Below the pieces are notes generated by a model. It saw nothing but the letters and a program-made list of their open reading frames with translations, had not been told where the DNA came from and did not search any database. Position numbers and translations under genes: made by a program. Positions 8,449 to 16,762 of a DNA stretch of 64,000 nucleotides are shown here, one piece after another. The number at the start of each line of letters is the position of its first letter. Position 1 is the stretch's first letter. This stretch comes from Sporolactobacillus nakayamae (GTDB taxonomy: Bacteria > Bacillota > Bacilli > Bacillales > Sporolactobacillaceae): positions 81,165-145,164 of the forward strand of contig NZ_FOOY01000007.1 in the NCBI RefSeq assembly GCF_900113325.1, read 5' to 3'.

Positions 8449-9684
8449 ATGCAGCAAGCGAGTCACGTGCAACATGACCATAATCAGGCAGTGTTCAAGC
8501 TCTCGCCATTCAAAAAGTTGTCGGAGCAACAGAAAAAGCTGAAGCAAAGCATTGAAGCTTTTTGCCGGGTTCATGTGCAAACTCCCGGTCCGGCGCTGTT
8601 CATCATTCAGGGCGATGCGGGTACAGGAAAGAGTGTGGTGCTCAGTTCCGTCTTCAATTCGATTCAAAGCGCATCACGCGGCGGCGCGGCAGACGATCCG
8701 CTGGCGCATACGGAGAATTACCTGATTGTCAATCACGCGGAAATGATTAAACTGTACAAAGAGATTGCCGAGGAACTGCCATATGTGCACAAAAAGGACT
8801 TTATTTGTCCCACCTCGTTCATTAACCAAATGCACAAACGCGGGGAATGCGCGGACATTGCCTTTGTCGATGAGGCGCATCTGCTGCTAAGCAAAAGTGA
8901 CCGCTACAATCGCTTTAATCAGGACAACCAGCTTGAGGAGATTTTGAAATGCAGCCGAATGGTTGTGATCGTCTTTGATGAAAAACAGGTGTTGAAACTC
9001 AAAAGCTATTGGAATCACGAGGCCGTCAAACGGTTTATGGACGGCATCCCAAGCGAAATCTTTCATTTAACCGATCAGTTTCGGGTGCGTGCCGCTGCGG
9101 ATGTCTCGGAATGGATCAATGCCTTCGTTCATAAGCATGTGCTGCCGCTGCCGCATAAGCAGACCTTTGATTTTCGCATCTTCGATGATGCGGGAGTACT
9201 TTTCCAAGTGATCAAAGCGCGCAACAGTCGCGATCATTTGTCTCGTTTGCTTGCGACATATGATTATCCGTATGCGCTCGATGGCAAGGACTATTTTATT
9301 GATGAGCCGAATTTCCATGTGCGCTGGGACCGCTCGAAACCGACCGACAAGCAGGCGTGGGCCGAGCGTGCCGATACGATTGATGAAGTTGGATCGGTGT
9401 ATACGATTCAAGGCTTTGACTTGAATTATGCGGGCGTCATTCTCGGTCCGACCGTTACCTATGACGAGCAGAACGACCAGCTTGTGATTCGTCCAGAAAA
9501 CTACCAGGATGGTGCGGCATTCGTCAAACGCGATGATCTAGATCATGTCGATGCAATTAAAGAGCAGATCATCCTGAACTCGATTAATGTATTGATGACG
9601 CGCGGTGTTTATGGGCTGTATCTGTACGCCAGCGATCCGAAGCTGCGGCGCAGGCTGATGGCGCTTCAAGAAAAAAGGCGTTGA
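8449..9684 (+). CDS. DUF2075-family P-loop ATPase (helicase-like)
   Basis: 411-residue cytoplasmic P-loop protein. Walker A GDAGTGKSVV (near residues 55-64), Walker B DIAFVDEAHLLL (near 142), a sensor-like LTDQFRVR, and a C-terminal TIQGFDLNYAGVILG resembling superfamily-1 motif V are seen in the order typical of DUF2075 proteins. Family function is unsettled; a nucleic-acid-dependent ATPase or helicase role is inferred. ATG at 8449 follows GGGAGTG at 8 nt. It stands alone between msrAB and a convergent regulator gene, with no nuclease or methylase partner that would make a defence or mobile module. Confidence 0.85.
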   Translation: MQQASHVQHDHNQAVFKLSPFKKLSEQQKKLKQSIEAFCRVHVQTPGPALFIIQGDAGTGKSVVLSSVFNSIQSASRGGAADDPLAHTENYLIVNHAEMIKLYKEIAEELPYVHKKDFICPTSFINQMHKRGECADIAFVDEAHLLLSKSDRYNRFNQDNQLEEILKCSRMVVIVFDEKQVLKLKSYWNHEAVKRFMDGIPSEIFHLTDQFRVRAAADVSEWINAFVHKHVLPLPHKQTFDFRIFDDAGVLFQVIKARNSRDHLSRLLATYDYPYALDGKDYFIDEPNFHVRWDRSKPTDKQAWAERADTIDEVGSVYTIQGFDLNYAGVILGPTVTYDEQNDQLVIRPENYQDGAAFVKRDDLDHVDAIKEQIILNSINVLMTRGVYGLYLYASDPKLRRRLMALQEKRR

Positions 9685-9685
9685 C

Positions 9686-9724
9686 AAAAAGCACACGGCT
9701 TTTTGCAAAAGAAGCTGCGTGCTC
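9686..9724 (-). terminator. Terminator of the peptide-transport operon
   Basis: Imperfect stem AGCACGCAGCTT / AAGCCGTGTGCT on the minus strand followed by TTTTTGTC; it overlaps the last codons of the regulator gene. Confidence 0.6.
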
Positions 9725-11849
9725 AATCGTGTAAAAATTGATAGATGCGACAGGCCATGGCGAGGTTCATCCAGTCTTCGCTATGAGAAAGCTTGACCGA
9801 TAAAATGGATTCAATCTGATTGATCCGGTAATAGAGCGTATTGTGATGGATCATCAATGCCTCAGTTGTTTCCTGGAGATTACGATTATGCTCCAAATAG
9901 ACGAGGAGTGTTTTTAAGAGTTCTTTATGCTTGCGTGCATCATACTCCAGCAGCAGGCCCAGATGATCCTCAACAAAAAGCTTCAGCTCATCCGGGTCAT
10001 GATTCATGAGCAAATGATCAATCCCGCCGCTGGAAAAACGGTACACTTTACCGCTTTTTTTCTTTTTAAGCAAGCGGATGCATTGCCGGGCGTCGTTGTA
10101 GGATTGATTAATTCGAATAAATCCCTCCTCCAAACGGCCGATGCCTACTTTGATTGCTCCTGGAAATTGATTAATGCGCGTACTGAAGCGTGTGAGTTTC
10201 GAATCAATGGTACGTTTCTCAGAATCAGACGGGAAGGATAAAAAGGCGACAATGGCTCCTCTTCTGTGGGCAACTAATCCTTTAATCGTCACTTCCTTGA
10301 GCGCTTGTTCCAGCCACTTCATGCAGGCTTCGCTGGAAAATTGCTCCTGAATTCCCGGAGTTGCCGCATGAGTGTATTCGCAGATGAGCACGGTGTAAAA
10401 ATCCTTCTCATTCAGATCCAGATTTTTTGCCTGCTGAAGCATGTTCTCGTTAAAGTTATTACTCAGCACCTGGTCAAAGATATCGCCGAACAGCTGCCGC
10501 TTTGTCTGCTCAACTGCCTGCCGTTTCATGGACTCAAGTCCAAGAAATGAGGCGCTGTATTCAAGCAAGGTCCGGTCGCTGTCGTTGAACGTATTTTTAT
10601 TGATCCAGGCGCAGAGAAACCCGATGACGCGTTCAGCACCGACTACGGGGATGATTAACAGAAGTTCATCCTCTGTCAGTTTGAGCAGCTGCCATTTTTT
10701 CACGCGCACGGAGTAGCGGGCTTCCCGTGTTTTTAAAAAATTGTCCGGCAGTACGTGCTGCGCGCTGGTTCCACACGAGGCAATAGGGAAGAGCAGTTCA
10801 TCATAATAGACAATCGGCGTATGTGCTGTGCTGTACATCGCGCCCATGATTTCATTGATGCCTTTGTTATTACGACTCAATGCAGTCAGAATATTATATA
10901 AGTCGAGCGTTTTTTGCAGCTGCGAGTGCTCGGTGCGAAGCGCGCGATAGGTAATGTCCAATTCACGCTTTGTTTTTTTTGCTTCGCGCTGGTTCTTATA
11001 ACGACCGTATAATAACGAAATATAGTTCAAAACGTTCTGTAGTGTATCAACAGTTTCCGGTGAAAAACAGGAGCCATCGCTGAAACCAAACAGAACAACA
11101 GCACCAAAGGATTGCTGGTTGTTGATAATTGGAAAAGCAAGCGCCGTGCTAGGCATCCGCTTCCACTGGGATGCCTGAATCAGATAGTCTCTGTTTTTCG
11201 GCGACAGGGACGCCATGGCTTGTTGAAGATCTGTTTTCGTGTTATAAACGAGCAGTTCTTGTTTTGAAAAGGCGGATCCGGCGAGCGACTCATCGGATGA
11301 GAGCTGAATGCGTTGATAATATTCATGATCGAATCCGCTGCCGGACTCAATGACTAGTTTGCTTGTCCGCTCGTTATTCAGCAGCAATAAACCGGCTTCG
11401 GCACCAGGGAGACCTGTAATCAGCGTGTCCAACAATTTTGCGTAAAAGGAGTCGTCACCGTCACTCAGCACCTCCCCGCTCAGACCGAGCCATAGCTTTT
11501 CTTCAACGCTGCGCTTCTCCGAGGCTAATGCCGCTTCAAAGAATACAGGCAGAAACGTACGGCACTGATGCAAATAATCATGAAAAACGGCTGTTTCTTT
11601 CGTGACGAAGACAAGTAAAAAATGATCCGCTACAGAAACGCAGTCCGCTGTCTTTGGCGACGTGACGCTATAGTCCTGCTGAGGAAAGGCCCAGATGCAG
11701 TGCTTTCTGTCTCCGACCTGTTCCCACAATGAGAGATGGGTCAGCGCAAAACGACTGCACCAATTGTGAAGCGTTGCTGCGACAAAATGACGGTTATCCT
11801 GTTGTTTCTGGTTGCGGGTTCTGATCGTCAAAGGATTATCCTCTTTCAT
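9723..11849 (-). CDS. PucR/CdaR-family transcriptional regulator with GAF-like sensor region
   Basis: 708-residue regulator. The C-terminal ~60 residues (LLKTLLVYLEHNRNLQETTE...TLYYRINQIESIL) form the PucR-type helix-turn-helix. Before it lies a CdaR/GGDEF-like region (VGIGRLEEGFIRINQSYNDA). The middle has GAF-like folds (GLPGAEAGLLLLNNERTSK and AFPIINNQQSFGAVVLFG) that would bind a small effector. The ATG at 11849 lies within the last codons of the DUF1028 gene (14-nt overlap) and has little ribosome binding site, so translational coupling is likely. Being the last gene of the transporter operon, it probably senses the imported substrate or a product of it and controls the operon. Much longer than ordinary PucR proteins (~400-550 residues). 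Confidence 0.88.
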   Translation of the reverse strand: MKEDNPLTIRTRNQKQQDNRHFVAATLHNWCSRFALTHLSLWEQVGDRKHCIWAFPQQDYSVTSPKTADCVSVADHFLLVFVTKETAVFHDYLHQCRTFLPVFFEAALASEKRSVEEKLWLGLSGEVLSDGDDSFYAKLLDTLITGLPGAEAGLLLLNNERTSKLVIESGSGFDHEYYQRIQLSSDESLAGSAFSKQELLVYNTKTDLQQAMASLSPKNRDYLIQASQWKRMPSTALAFPIINNQQSFGAVVLFGFSDGSCFSPETVDTLQNVLNYISLLYGRYKNQREAKKTKRELDITYRALRTEHSQLQKTLDLYNILTALSRNNKGINEIMGAMYSTAHTPIVYYDELLFPIASCGTSAQHVLPDNFLKTREARYSVRVKKWQLLKLTEDELLLIIPVVGAERVIGFLCAWINKNTFNDSDRTLLEYSASFLGLESMKRQAVEQTKRQLFGDIFDQVLSNNFNENMLQQAKNLDLNEKDFYTVLICEYTHAATPGIQEQFSSEACMKWLEQALKEVTIKGLVAHRRGAIVAFLSFPSDSEKRTIDSKLTRFSTRINQFPGAIKVGIGRLEEGFIRINQSYNDARQCIRLLKKKKSGKVYRFSSGGIDHLLMNHDPDELKLFVEDHLGLLLEYDARKHKELLKTLLVYLEHNRNLQETTEALMIHHNTLYYRINQIESILSVKLSHSEDWMNLAMACRIYQFLHD

Positions 11850-12528
11850 TTTTCATTGCTGCTTGGCGATCCTGAAGTTTTACGCCTGCCCGGACTGCAT
11901 CGATCCACTCATAGTAATCATCGATGAGCACATGCTTATTATTCTTGTAAATGGCATTCAATTCCTGAATGGGCTCAGCTGAATCATCGACACGAAAGTC
12001 GACATAAGGAAAACCCTCCTCAGCCACCACTTTGATCGCAGCCGCTTGTTTTCCGCGCGCGTCTCCGCCGATTTTATCTCCGGCAAGCATCGCAGCAAGC
12101 AGCCGTTCCTGTAGAGGTCCGTTGGTTCGTTCAAAGGTTTCCGCTACGGCATAGACTACATCTAGACTGGTCAGGATATTGCCTTGAACGGCAAATTGAT
12201 CGCCGATAATATGCCCTTTGGCATCATCATTTTCAACACCGGTATAAACCGCGCTGTTTCCAAAATGGTCCATGACGATTAATTGACGCAATTCTCGGCC
12301 CGGATCTTTCATGAGCAGCGTGTTCAACGTTTCATTAGCTGTTTTGCCCGCTTCAAGGTATTTGATGCCAATTGGGCCCAAAGTGGGGTTGACCCATCCC
12401 TGGGAAGCGATAATCCCGATATTGGCTTTAATGGTCGGTGAATAGGCGCCGATACCTGGAAAGCATGAGGTTACCGCTGCACCGAAATACCCGGTTTCTT
12501 TACATTTGGCGACAATCGAATAAGTCAT
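11836..12528 (-). CDS. DUF1028 protein (putative Ntn-hydrolase-like)
   Basis: 230-residue member of DUF1028, starting MTYSIVAKCKETGYFG as the family does, with GIIASQGWVNPTLGPIG and GNILTSLDVVYAVAETFE. Family members have been suggested to have an Ntn-hydrolase-like fold, but no reaction is established. ATG at 12528 is chosen because AGGAGG lies 7 nt upstream and the family begins here; it overlaps the stop of the upstream ATPase (ATGA). Location inside a peptide transporter operon suggests processing of the imported compound, for example hydrolysis of an unusual amide. That is inference. Confidence 0.85.
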   Translation of the reverse strand: MTYSIVAKCKETGYFGAAVTSCFPGIGAYSPTIKANIGIIASQGWVNPTLGPIGIKYLEAGKTANETLNTLLMKDPGRELRQLIVMDHFGNSAVYTGVENDDAKGHIIGDQFAVQGNILTSLDVVYAVAETFERTNGPLQERLLAAMLAGDKIGGDARGKQAAAIKVVAEEGFPYVDFRVDDSAEPIQELNAIYKNNKHVLIDDYYEWIDAVRAGVKLQDRQAAMKNERG

Positions 12529-13511
12529 TGGTGCGCCTCCTGAACAACATGACATGCGACATAGTGACCTTTTTTCATTTCAACCCACTCCGGTTCTTTT
12601 TCTGCACAAATCGCTTTGGCGAACGGGCATCGCGTTCGGAAATGGCATCCGGACGGAGGATGGACAGGACTTGGAATTTCGCCCTTGAGCATGATTTTGT
12701 TCTTAGATCGTTGTGGTTCTGCAATCGGAATTGCCGAGAGCAGAGCCTGGGTATAAGGGTGCAGGGGTTCTTGATACAACGCATCCCGGTCTGTTAATTC
12801 TACCATTTTTCCAAGATACATGACCCCGATGCGATCACTCATATAATCGATCACGCTCAAATCATGAGAGATAAAGAGATACGTATAATTGAATTCTTGT
12901 TGAAGCTCCTTCATTAGATTGAGAATCTGCGCCTGAATACTCATATCAAGTGCAGCCACGGGCTCGTCGGCGACCACAAATTTAGGTTTCAATGCGAGTG
13001 AACGGGCAATGCCGATTCGCTGTAATTGTCCTCCTGAGAATTCATGAGGATAGCGATTCAAGTACTGGGACGAGATCCCAACCGCATCGATTAGCTTTTT
13101 GATTGTTGCGTCTCTCGTCCGCTTGTCTTCGCCGTAAGCTTTTAACGGCTCATGAAGACTGGCTTGAATGGTCATTCTCGGATTAAGTGCGGCATACGGG
13201 TCCTGGAAGATTAATTGCATCTCCCGGCGCTTTTGCCACAGCTCATGCTTCGACAGCCGGGTTAATTCCTGACCGCCAAAAAATAGTGATCCTGATGTCG
13301 GCGGCAGCAAGTGCAGCAGCAGCCGGCCGGTTGTTGATTTTCCGCATCCGGATTCGCCGACAAGGCCAAGTGTTTCGCCTTCGTCGATTGAGAAAGAGAC
13401 ATCATCGACGGCTTTTAAGTATTGGCTGTTTTTTCCACGCCAATTTTTGGCGACCGGGAAATATTTTTTTAGATGATTGACGCGAATGAATGGTTTATGA
13501 TCACGGTTCAA
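12525..13511 (-). CDS. Peptide ABC transporter ATP-binding protein (OppF/DppF-like)
   Basis: 328-residue ATPase, the second of the pair that energises the oligopeptide importer. Walker A GESGCGKST, signature FSGGQLQRIGIA, Walker B VVADEPVAALD and the C-terminal oligopeptide-transporter extension with C-x-FRTRCPFAKAIC (possible iron-sulfur or metal Cys cluster) are present. The TTG start at 13511 overlaps the stop of the preceding ATPase (TTGA) with GAGAGGA upstream. Its own stop overlaps the DUF1028 start. The OppF-specific extension supports import of peptides or similar compounds. Confidence 0.93.
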   Translation of the reverse strand: MNRDHKPFIRVNHLKKYFPVAKNWRGKNSQYLKAVDDVSFSIDEGETLGLVGESGCGKSTTGRLLLHLLPPTSGSLFFGGQELTRLSKHELWQKRREMQLIFQDPYAALNPRMTIQASLHEPLKAYGEDKRTRDATIKKLIDAVGISSQYLNRYPHEFSGGQLQRIGIARSLALKPKFVVADEPVAALDMSIQAQILNLMKELQQEFNYTYLFISHDLSVIDYMSDRIGVMYLGKMVELTDRDALYQEPLHPYTQALLSAIPIAEPQRSKNKIMLKGEIPSPVHPPSGCHFRTRCPFAKAICAEKEPEWVEMKKGHYVACHVVQEAHQ

Positions 13512-14494
13512 AAGGAATTCATCCTCTCACTTGATAAATGACAAGCAGAATGATGATGTTCTGCGATTTTATGCAGCGGCGGTTCGGTTTTTTTGCAGCG
13601 GTCGAAAGCGAAGGGGCATCGCTCTTGAAACAGGCAGCCGCCCTGCATTTCATAAAGGTTTGGCGGGTGGCCGCTGATCGGGATCAGTTTTTTTCTTGAG
13701 CCGATTTTCGGCACCGATGCAAGCAGTCCTTTCGTGTAGGGATGCTGCGGATGATGAAACAGTTCGTCAACCGGTGCCTGCTCGACAATTTTCCCGGCGT
13801 ACATGACGGCAACGCGGTCGCATACCTCTGCGACAACGCCTAAATCATGCGTGATGAGCAAAACCCCTGCATGCGTCTCGTCTCTGAGCTTAACCATCAG
13901 ATCAAGAATTTGTGCTTGTATCGTGACATCAAGCGCGGTTGTCGGTTCATCGGCAATGAGCAGTGATGGATTTCCAGCAAGCGCCATGGCGATGACTGCG
14001 CGCTGCTTCATGCCTCCGCTGAATTGATGTGAAAATTGTTTGGCACGGGATTCATGATCGGATATCCCTACTTTTTGCAGCATCTTTAAAGCGATCGCCC
14101 AGGCTTTATTTTTTGATGCACGCTGATGCATTTGCGGGACTTCCGCAATCTGATTGCCGATTGTAAAGACCGGATTGAGCGAAGACATTGGATTCTGCGC
14201 GATAAAGCCGATTTTGTTGCCGCGGATCGTCTGCATTTGTTTGTCGCTTTTCTTGATCAGATCTTCGCCCTCGAAGAAGGCTTCTCCTTCGAGATACTCA
14301 TTTTTTTGATTACCAATTAAGCGGAGCAGTGCCTTTGTCGTTGTACTTTTTCCGCATCCGGATTCACCAACAAGGCCGAGAATTTCGCCTTTTTTTAAAG
14401 TGAAGGACAGATCGTCAACCGCCTTCACGGTGCGTTGTTTTGATCTAAAATATGCTTTGAGATGCCGAACATCAAGAAGCAGGTCGTCATTCAT
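13508..14494 (-). CDS. Peptide ABC transporter ATP-binding protein (OppD/DppD-like)
   Basis: 328-residue ATPase with Walker A GESGCGKST, signature FSGGMKQRAVIA, Walker B LLIADEPTTALD and the Cys-rich C-terminal extension (CLFQERCPFAFDRC). A longer open frame reaches back to 14698, but the start MNDDLLLDVRHLKAYF at 14494 has GGGAGGAG 7 nt upstream, matches the family and leaves a 19-nt gap to the permease gene. The extra 68 codons overlap the permease and look spurious. Forms the ATPase heterodimer with the next gene product. Confidence 0.93.
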   Translation of the reverse strand: MNDDLLLDVRHLKAYFRSKQRTVKAVDDLSFTLKKGEILGLVGESGCGKSTTTKALLRLIGNQKNEYLEGEAFFEGEDLIKKSDKQMQTIRGNKIGFIAQNPMSSLNPVFTIGNQIAEVPQMHQRASKNKAWAIALKMLQKVGISDHESRAKQFSHQFSGGMKQRAVIAMALAGNPSLLIADEPTTALDVTIQAQILDLMVKLRDETHAGVLLITHDLGVVAEVCDRVAVMYAGKIVEQAPVDELFHHPQHPYTKGLLASVPKIGSRKKLIPISGHPPNLYEMQGGCLFQERCPFAFDRCKKTEPPLHKIAEHHHSACHLSSERMNSF

Positions 14495-14513
14495 CGTGTT
14501 CTCCTCCCATCGA

Positions 14514-15350
14514 TTAGTTGCCTGTGCCGGTTCTTGGATCAAGTGCATCACGCAAACCGTCTCCGACGCTATTGAAGCTGAACACCGCAAGCGTGATTGC
14601 GATCCCCGGGAATACAGCCGTCCACCACGAAAGTTCCATCCAATCTTTTGCGCTGCTGAGCATGATGCCCCAGGAAGGGGTGTCCGGCGAGACGCCAAGT
14701 CCTAAGAAGCTTAGCGCAGCTTCCGATAGGATGGCGAAGGCAAAGGAAAGGGTGACTTGAACGATCAGCGGCGAGAGGATGTTTGGCAGAATATGATGCC
14801 ATAAGATCTTAATCTTCTTAACGCCCATTGAATAGGCGGCTTCAATATATAAGGAATCTCTGATATTTAATACAGCCCCGCGTGCGATGCGCGAGAAAAT
14901 CGGTGTATAGACAATGCCGATTGCCAGCATCAAATTGTTGAGACTCGGCCCGAGAATCGCCATGATCACGAGCGCCAGAAGAATATCCGGAAGCGCGAAC
15001 AGAACGTCTGTAATTCTTGAAATCAGTGAATCGACCCAACCGCCATTGTAGCCGGCGATGATTCCCATGATCGTGCCGACAATGAAGGAAAAGCCAACGG
15101 CAATGACTCCGACTTGAAGAGAAATACGCGAACCATAAATGATTCTGCTAAGAATGTCTCTGCCGAATTGATCGGTGCCGAACCAATGCGAGCTGCTTGG
15201 ACCTGTAAGCCGAGCCGCTGTACTCATTGTATATGGATTGTGCGGTGCAATTTGTCTTGCAAAGATGGCGATGACGATCAGCAGAAGAATAAACACCAAG
15301 CCGCTGACTGCCAAAAGGTTGTGCCGATAACGATTCCAGACTTTTAACAT
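14514..15350 (-). CDS. Peptide ABC transporter permease (OppC/DppC-like)
   Basis: 278-residue membrane subunit. It has an N-terminal anchor, the OppC-type segment GTDQFGRDILSRIIYGSRIS and the EAA loop (EAAYSMGVKKIKILWHHILPN) that docks the ATPases, with about six transmembrane segments. The C-terminus SVGDGLRDALDPRT is typical of the family. ATG at 15350 follows GAGGTGA at about 8 nt. Lies 50 nt after the B-type permease gene and pairs with it. Confidence 0.94.
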   Translation of the reverse strand: MLKVWNRYRHNLLAVSGLVFILLLIVIAIFARQIAPHNPYTMSTAARLTGPSSSHWFGTDQFGRDILSRIIYGSRISLQVGVIAVGFSFIVGTIMGIIAGYNGGWVDSLISRITDVLFALPDILLALVIMAILGPSLNNLMLAIGIVYTPIFSRIARGAVLNIRDSLYIEAAYSMGVKKIKILWHHILPNILSPLIVQVTLSFAFAILSEAALSFLGLGVSPDTPSWGIMLSSAKDWMELSWWTAVFPGIAITLAVFSFNSVGDGLRDALDPRTGTGN

Positions 15351-15400
15351 GCGTGAATCACCTCATTTTACTTACTAAGCGCGCACTAGCTCATCGACAT

Positions 15401-16345
15401 TTATTTATATCGAATTCTTGGATTAATCAATCCGTAAATCACATCAATCATCAGATTAATCATAATGAAGGTTACGGCAACGAACAGAATGGTTCCTTGA
15501 AGCAGGCTGTAGTCGCGGTTGGAAATGGCCTGCAGGGCAAGCCGGCCCATGCCGGGCAGCGCAAACACCTGTTCAATGATCACCGATCCGCCAAGCAGGT
15601 AGCCGATCTGGATGCCGACAACGGTCATAACCGGTACCAAGGCATTGCGAAGCCCGTGTTTCCATATAATCCTTGCGGTGCTGGCACCTTTCGCTTTTGC
15701 CATTTTGATGTAGTCCTCATTAAGTACATCCAGCATTGCTGAACGTGTGGAACGCATGGTTACGGCGGCAACCGCTGTGCCTAGAGCGATAACCGGCATC
15801 AGCAATGATCTTAGATTTTCGCCGATGCCTGCGCTCAGCGGCTGGTAGCCTCCGGAAGGAAGCAGATGCAAGTGCAGTGAAAAGATGAGAATGAGCAAAG
15901 TGCCCAACCAAAAGTTTGGAACGGAGATCCCGAACATGCCGAATGTTCCCGAAGCATAATCGGCTCCGGTGCCGTGTTTGTACGCGGCGAGCACGCCCAG
16001 CGGGATCGCGATGATCAGGGCAACAATCAAGCTGAGCAGGGCCAGCTCCAGCGTGATCGGAAGTCGTTCCATAAGGGCTGAAAGTACCGGCTGCCCCGTA
16101 AATGAAGACGTACCGAGGTCCCCCATAAAAACGTGTCCGATCCAAATTAAATATTGAAGGATCACCGGCTGATCCAGCCCCATTTCGCTGCGCAGTTTAT
16201 GCGCAAGTTTCGGGTCGTAATTGGTTCCGAGAATTGCTGTTACCGTGTCTCCCGGAACAAGCCGGATCAAGAAGAACGTTAAGATCGATATGCCGATAAG
16301 TATAGGTACAGCGATGATTAATCGGTGAAGAATGTATTTACCCAT
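15401..16345 (-). CDS. Peptide ABC transporter permease (OppB/DppB-like)
   Basis: 314-residue membrane subunit with the hallmark N-terminus (ILHRLIIAVPILIGISILTF then RLVPGDTV), the DPKLAHKLRSEMGLDQP periplasmic region, an EAA loop (DYIKMAKAKGASTARIIWKHG) and the GSVIIEQVFALPGMG motif. ATG at 16345 is preceded by AGGGG at 7 nt. It is separated from the solute-binding protein gene by a 417-nt gap containing repeats with terminator-like hairpins, which could reduce read-through from the binding-protein gene or hide a second promoter. Confidence 0.94.
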   Translation of the reverse strand: MGKYILHRLIIAVPILIGISILTFFLIRLVPGDTVTAILGTNYDPKLAHKLRSEMGLDQPVILQYLIWIGHVFMGDLGTSSFTGQPVLSALMERLPITLELALLSLIVALIIAIPLGVLAAYKHGTGADYASGTFGMFGISVPNFWLGTLLILIFSLHLHLLPSGGYQPLSAGIGENLRSLLMPVIALGTAVAAVTMRSTRSAMLDVLNEDYIKMAKAKGASTARIIWKHGLRNALVPVMTVVGIQIGYLLGGSVIIEQVFALPGMGRLALQAISNRDYSLLQGTILFVAVTFIMINLMIDVIYGLINPRIRYK

Positions 16346-16630
16346 AAGTTCGCCCCTACAAAATTATTATGTAATGAAAAAGACAAGGGCTGTCTTGTCT
16401 TTTTCGCAAGAAAAAAAGTATATCATTCGCCACAACCTAGTGTCGTGGTCGAGAATCAAAGCGGGGGTGCTCTGGCGCCTGCGGGAGCGCACCCTGTTGA
16501 TGCGAGCAGCCGCAGCGCCCGTCAGGCACCAAATTGATGGCTCAAAACCGCATACAGAGCAAAAGGAACTTTCGCTAACTTGTAAAAGGAACTTCCGCTA
16601 AGTAAAAGGAACTTCCGCAAAAGGCGTGCA

Positions 16631-16716
16631 CGTCCTGTGCACAACGCGGAAGTCATCACATCCTGTTAAAGTACGTCCTGTGCACAACGCGGAAGTCATC
16701 ACATCCTGTGAAAGTA
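16631..16716. repeat. 43-bp tandem duplication
   Basis: Two adjacent copies (16631-16673 and 16674-16716) identical except for one base (T versus G). Each begins CGTCCTGTGCACAACGCGG and contains GTCATCACATCCTGT. Confidence 0.95.
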
Positions 16717-16750
16717 AGGATCGAACGCTTTTTGATCGGTTTTTCTTAAA
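16691..16750 (+). repeat. Dispersed repeat copy with terminator-like hairpin
   Basis: GTCATCACATCCTGTGAAAG then a GATCGAA / TTTGATC stem and GGTTTTTCTTA. The same module recurs at 43807-43858 and 61630-61689. Confidence 0.8.
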
Positions 16751-16762
16751 TAAGACTTATGA

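Larger units (their letters stand above)
16346..16762. repeat. Repeat-filled gap within the transporter operon
   Basis: Three tandem copies of AAAAGGAACTTNCGC (about 16559-16619), then a 43-bp tandem duplication at 16631-16716, then a hairpin with a T-run. A G/C-rich inverted segment (GGGGGTGCTCTGGCGCC region, 16462-16500) precedes them. Related sequences recur near 43.2-43.9 and 61.6-62.1 kb. No coding capacity. Confidence 0.75.

Noticed and set aside
8449-9684. DUF2075 ATPase as part of a phage-defence system
   Set aside because: No nuclease, methylase, toxin or other defence partner adjoins it; it is flanked by msrAB and a convergent transporter operon.
14495-14698. N-terminal extension of the OppD-like ATPase
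   Set aside because: Runs inside the upstream permease gene; the family start and GGGAGGAG site are at 14494.
16559-16716. CRISPR array in the short repeats
   Set aside because: Repeats are directly adjacent or too few, spacers are not unique sequences of constant length, and no cas genes are nearby.
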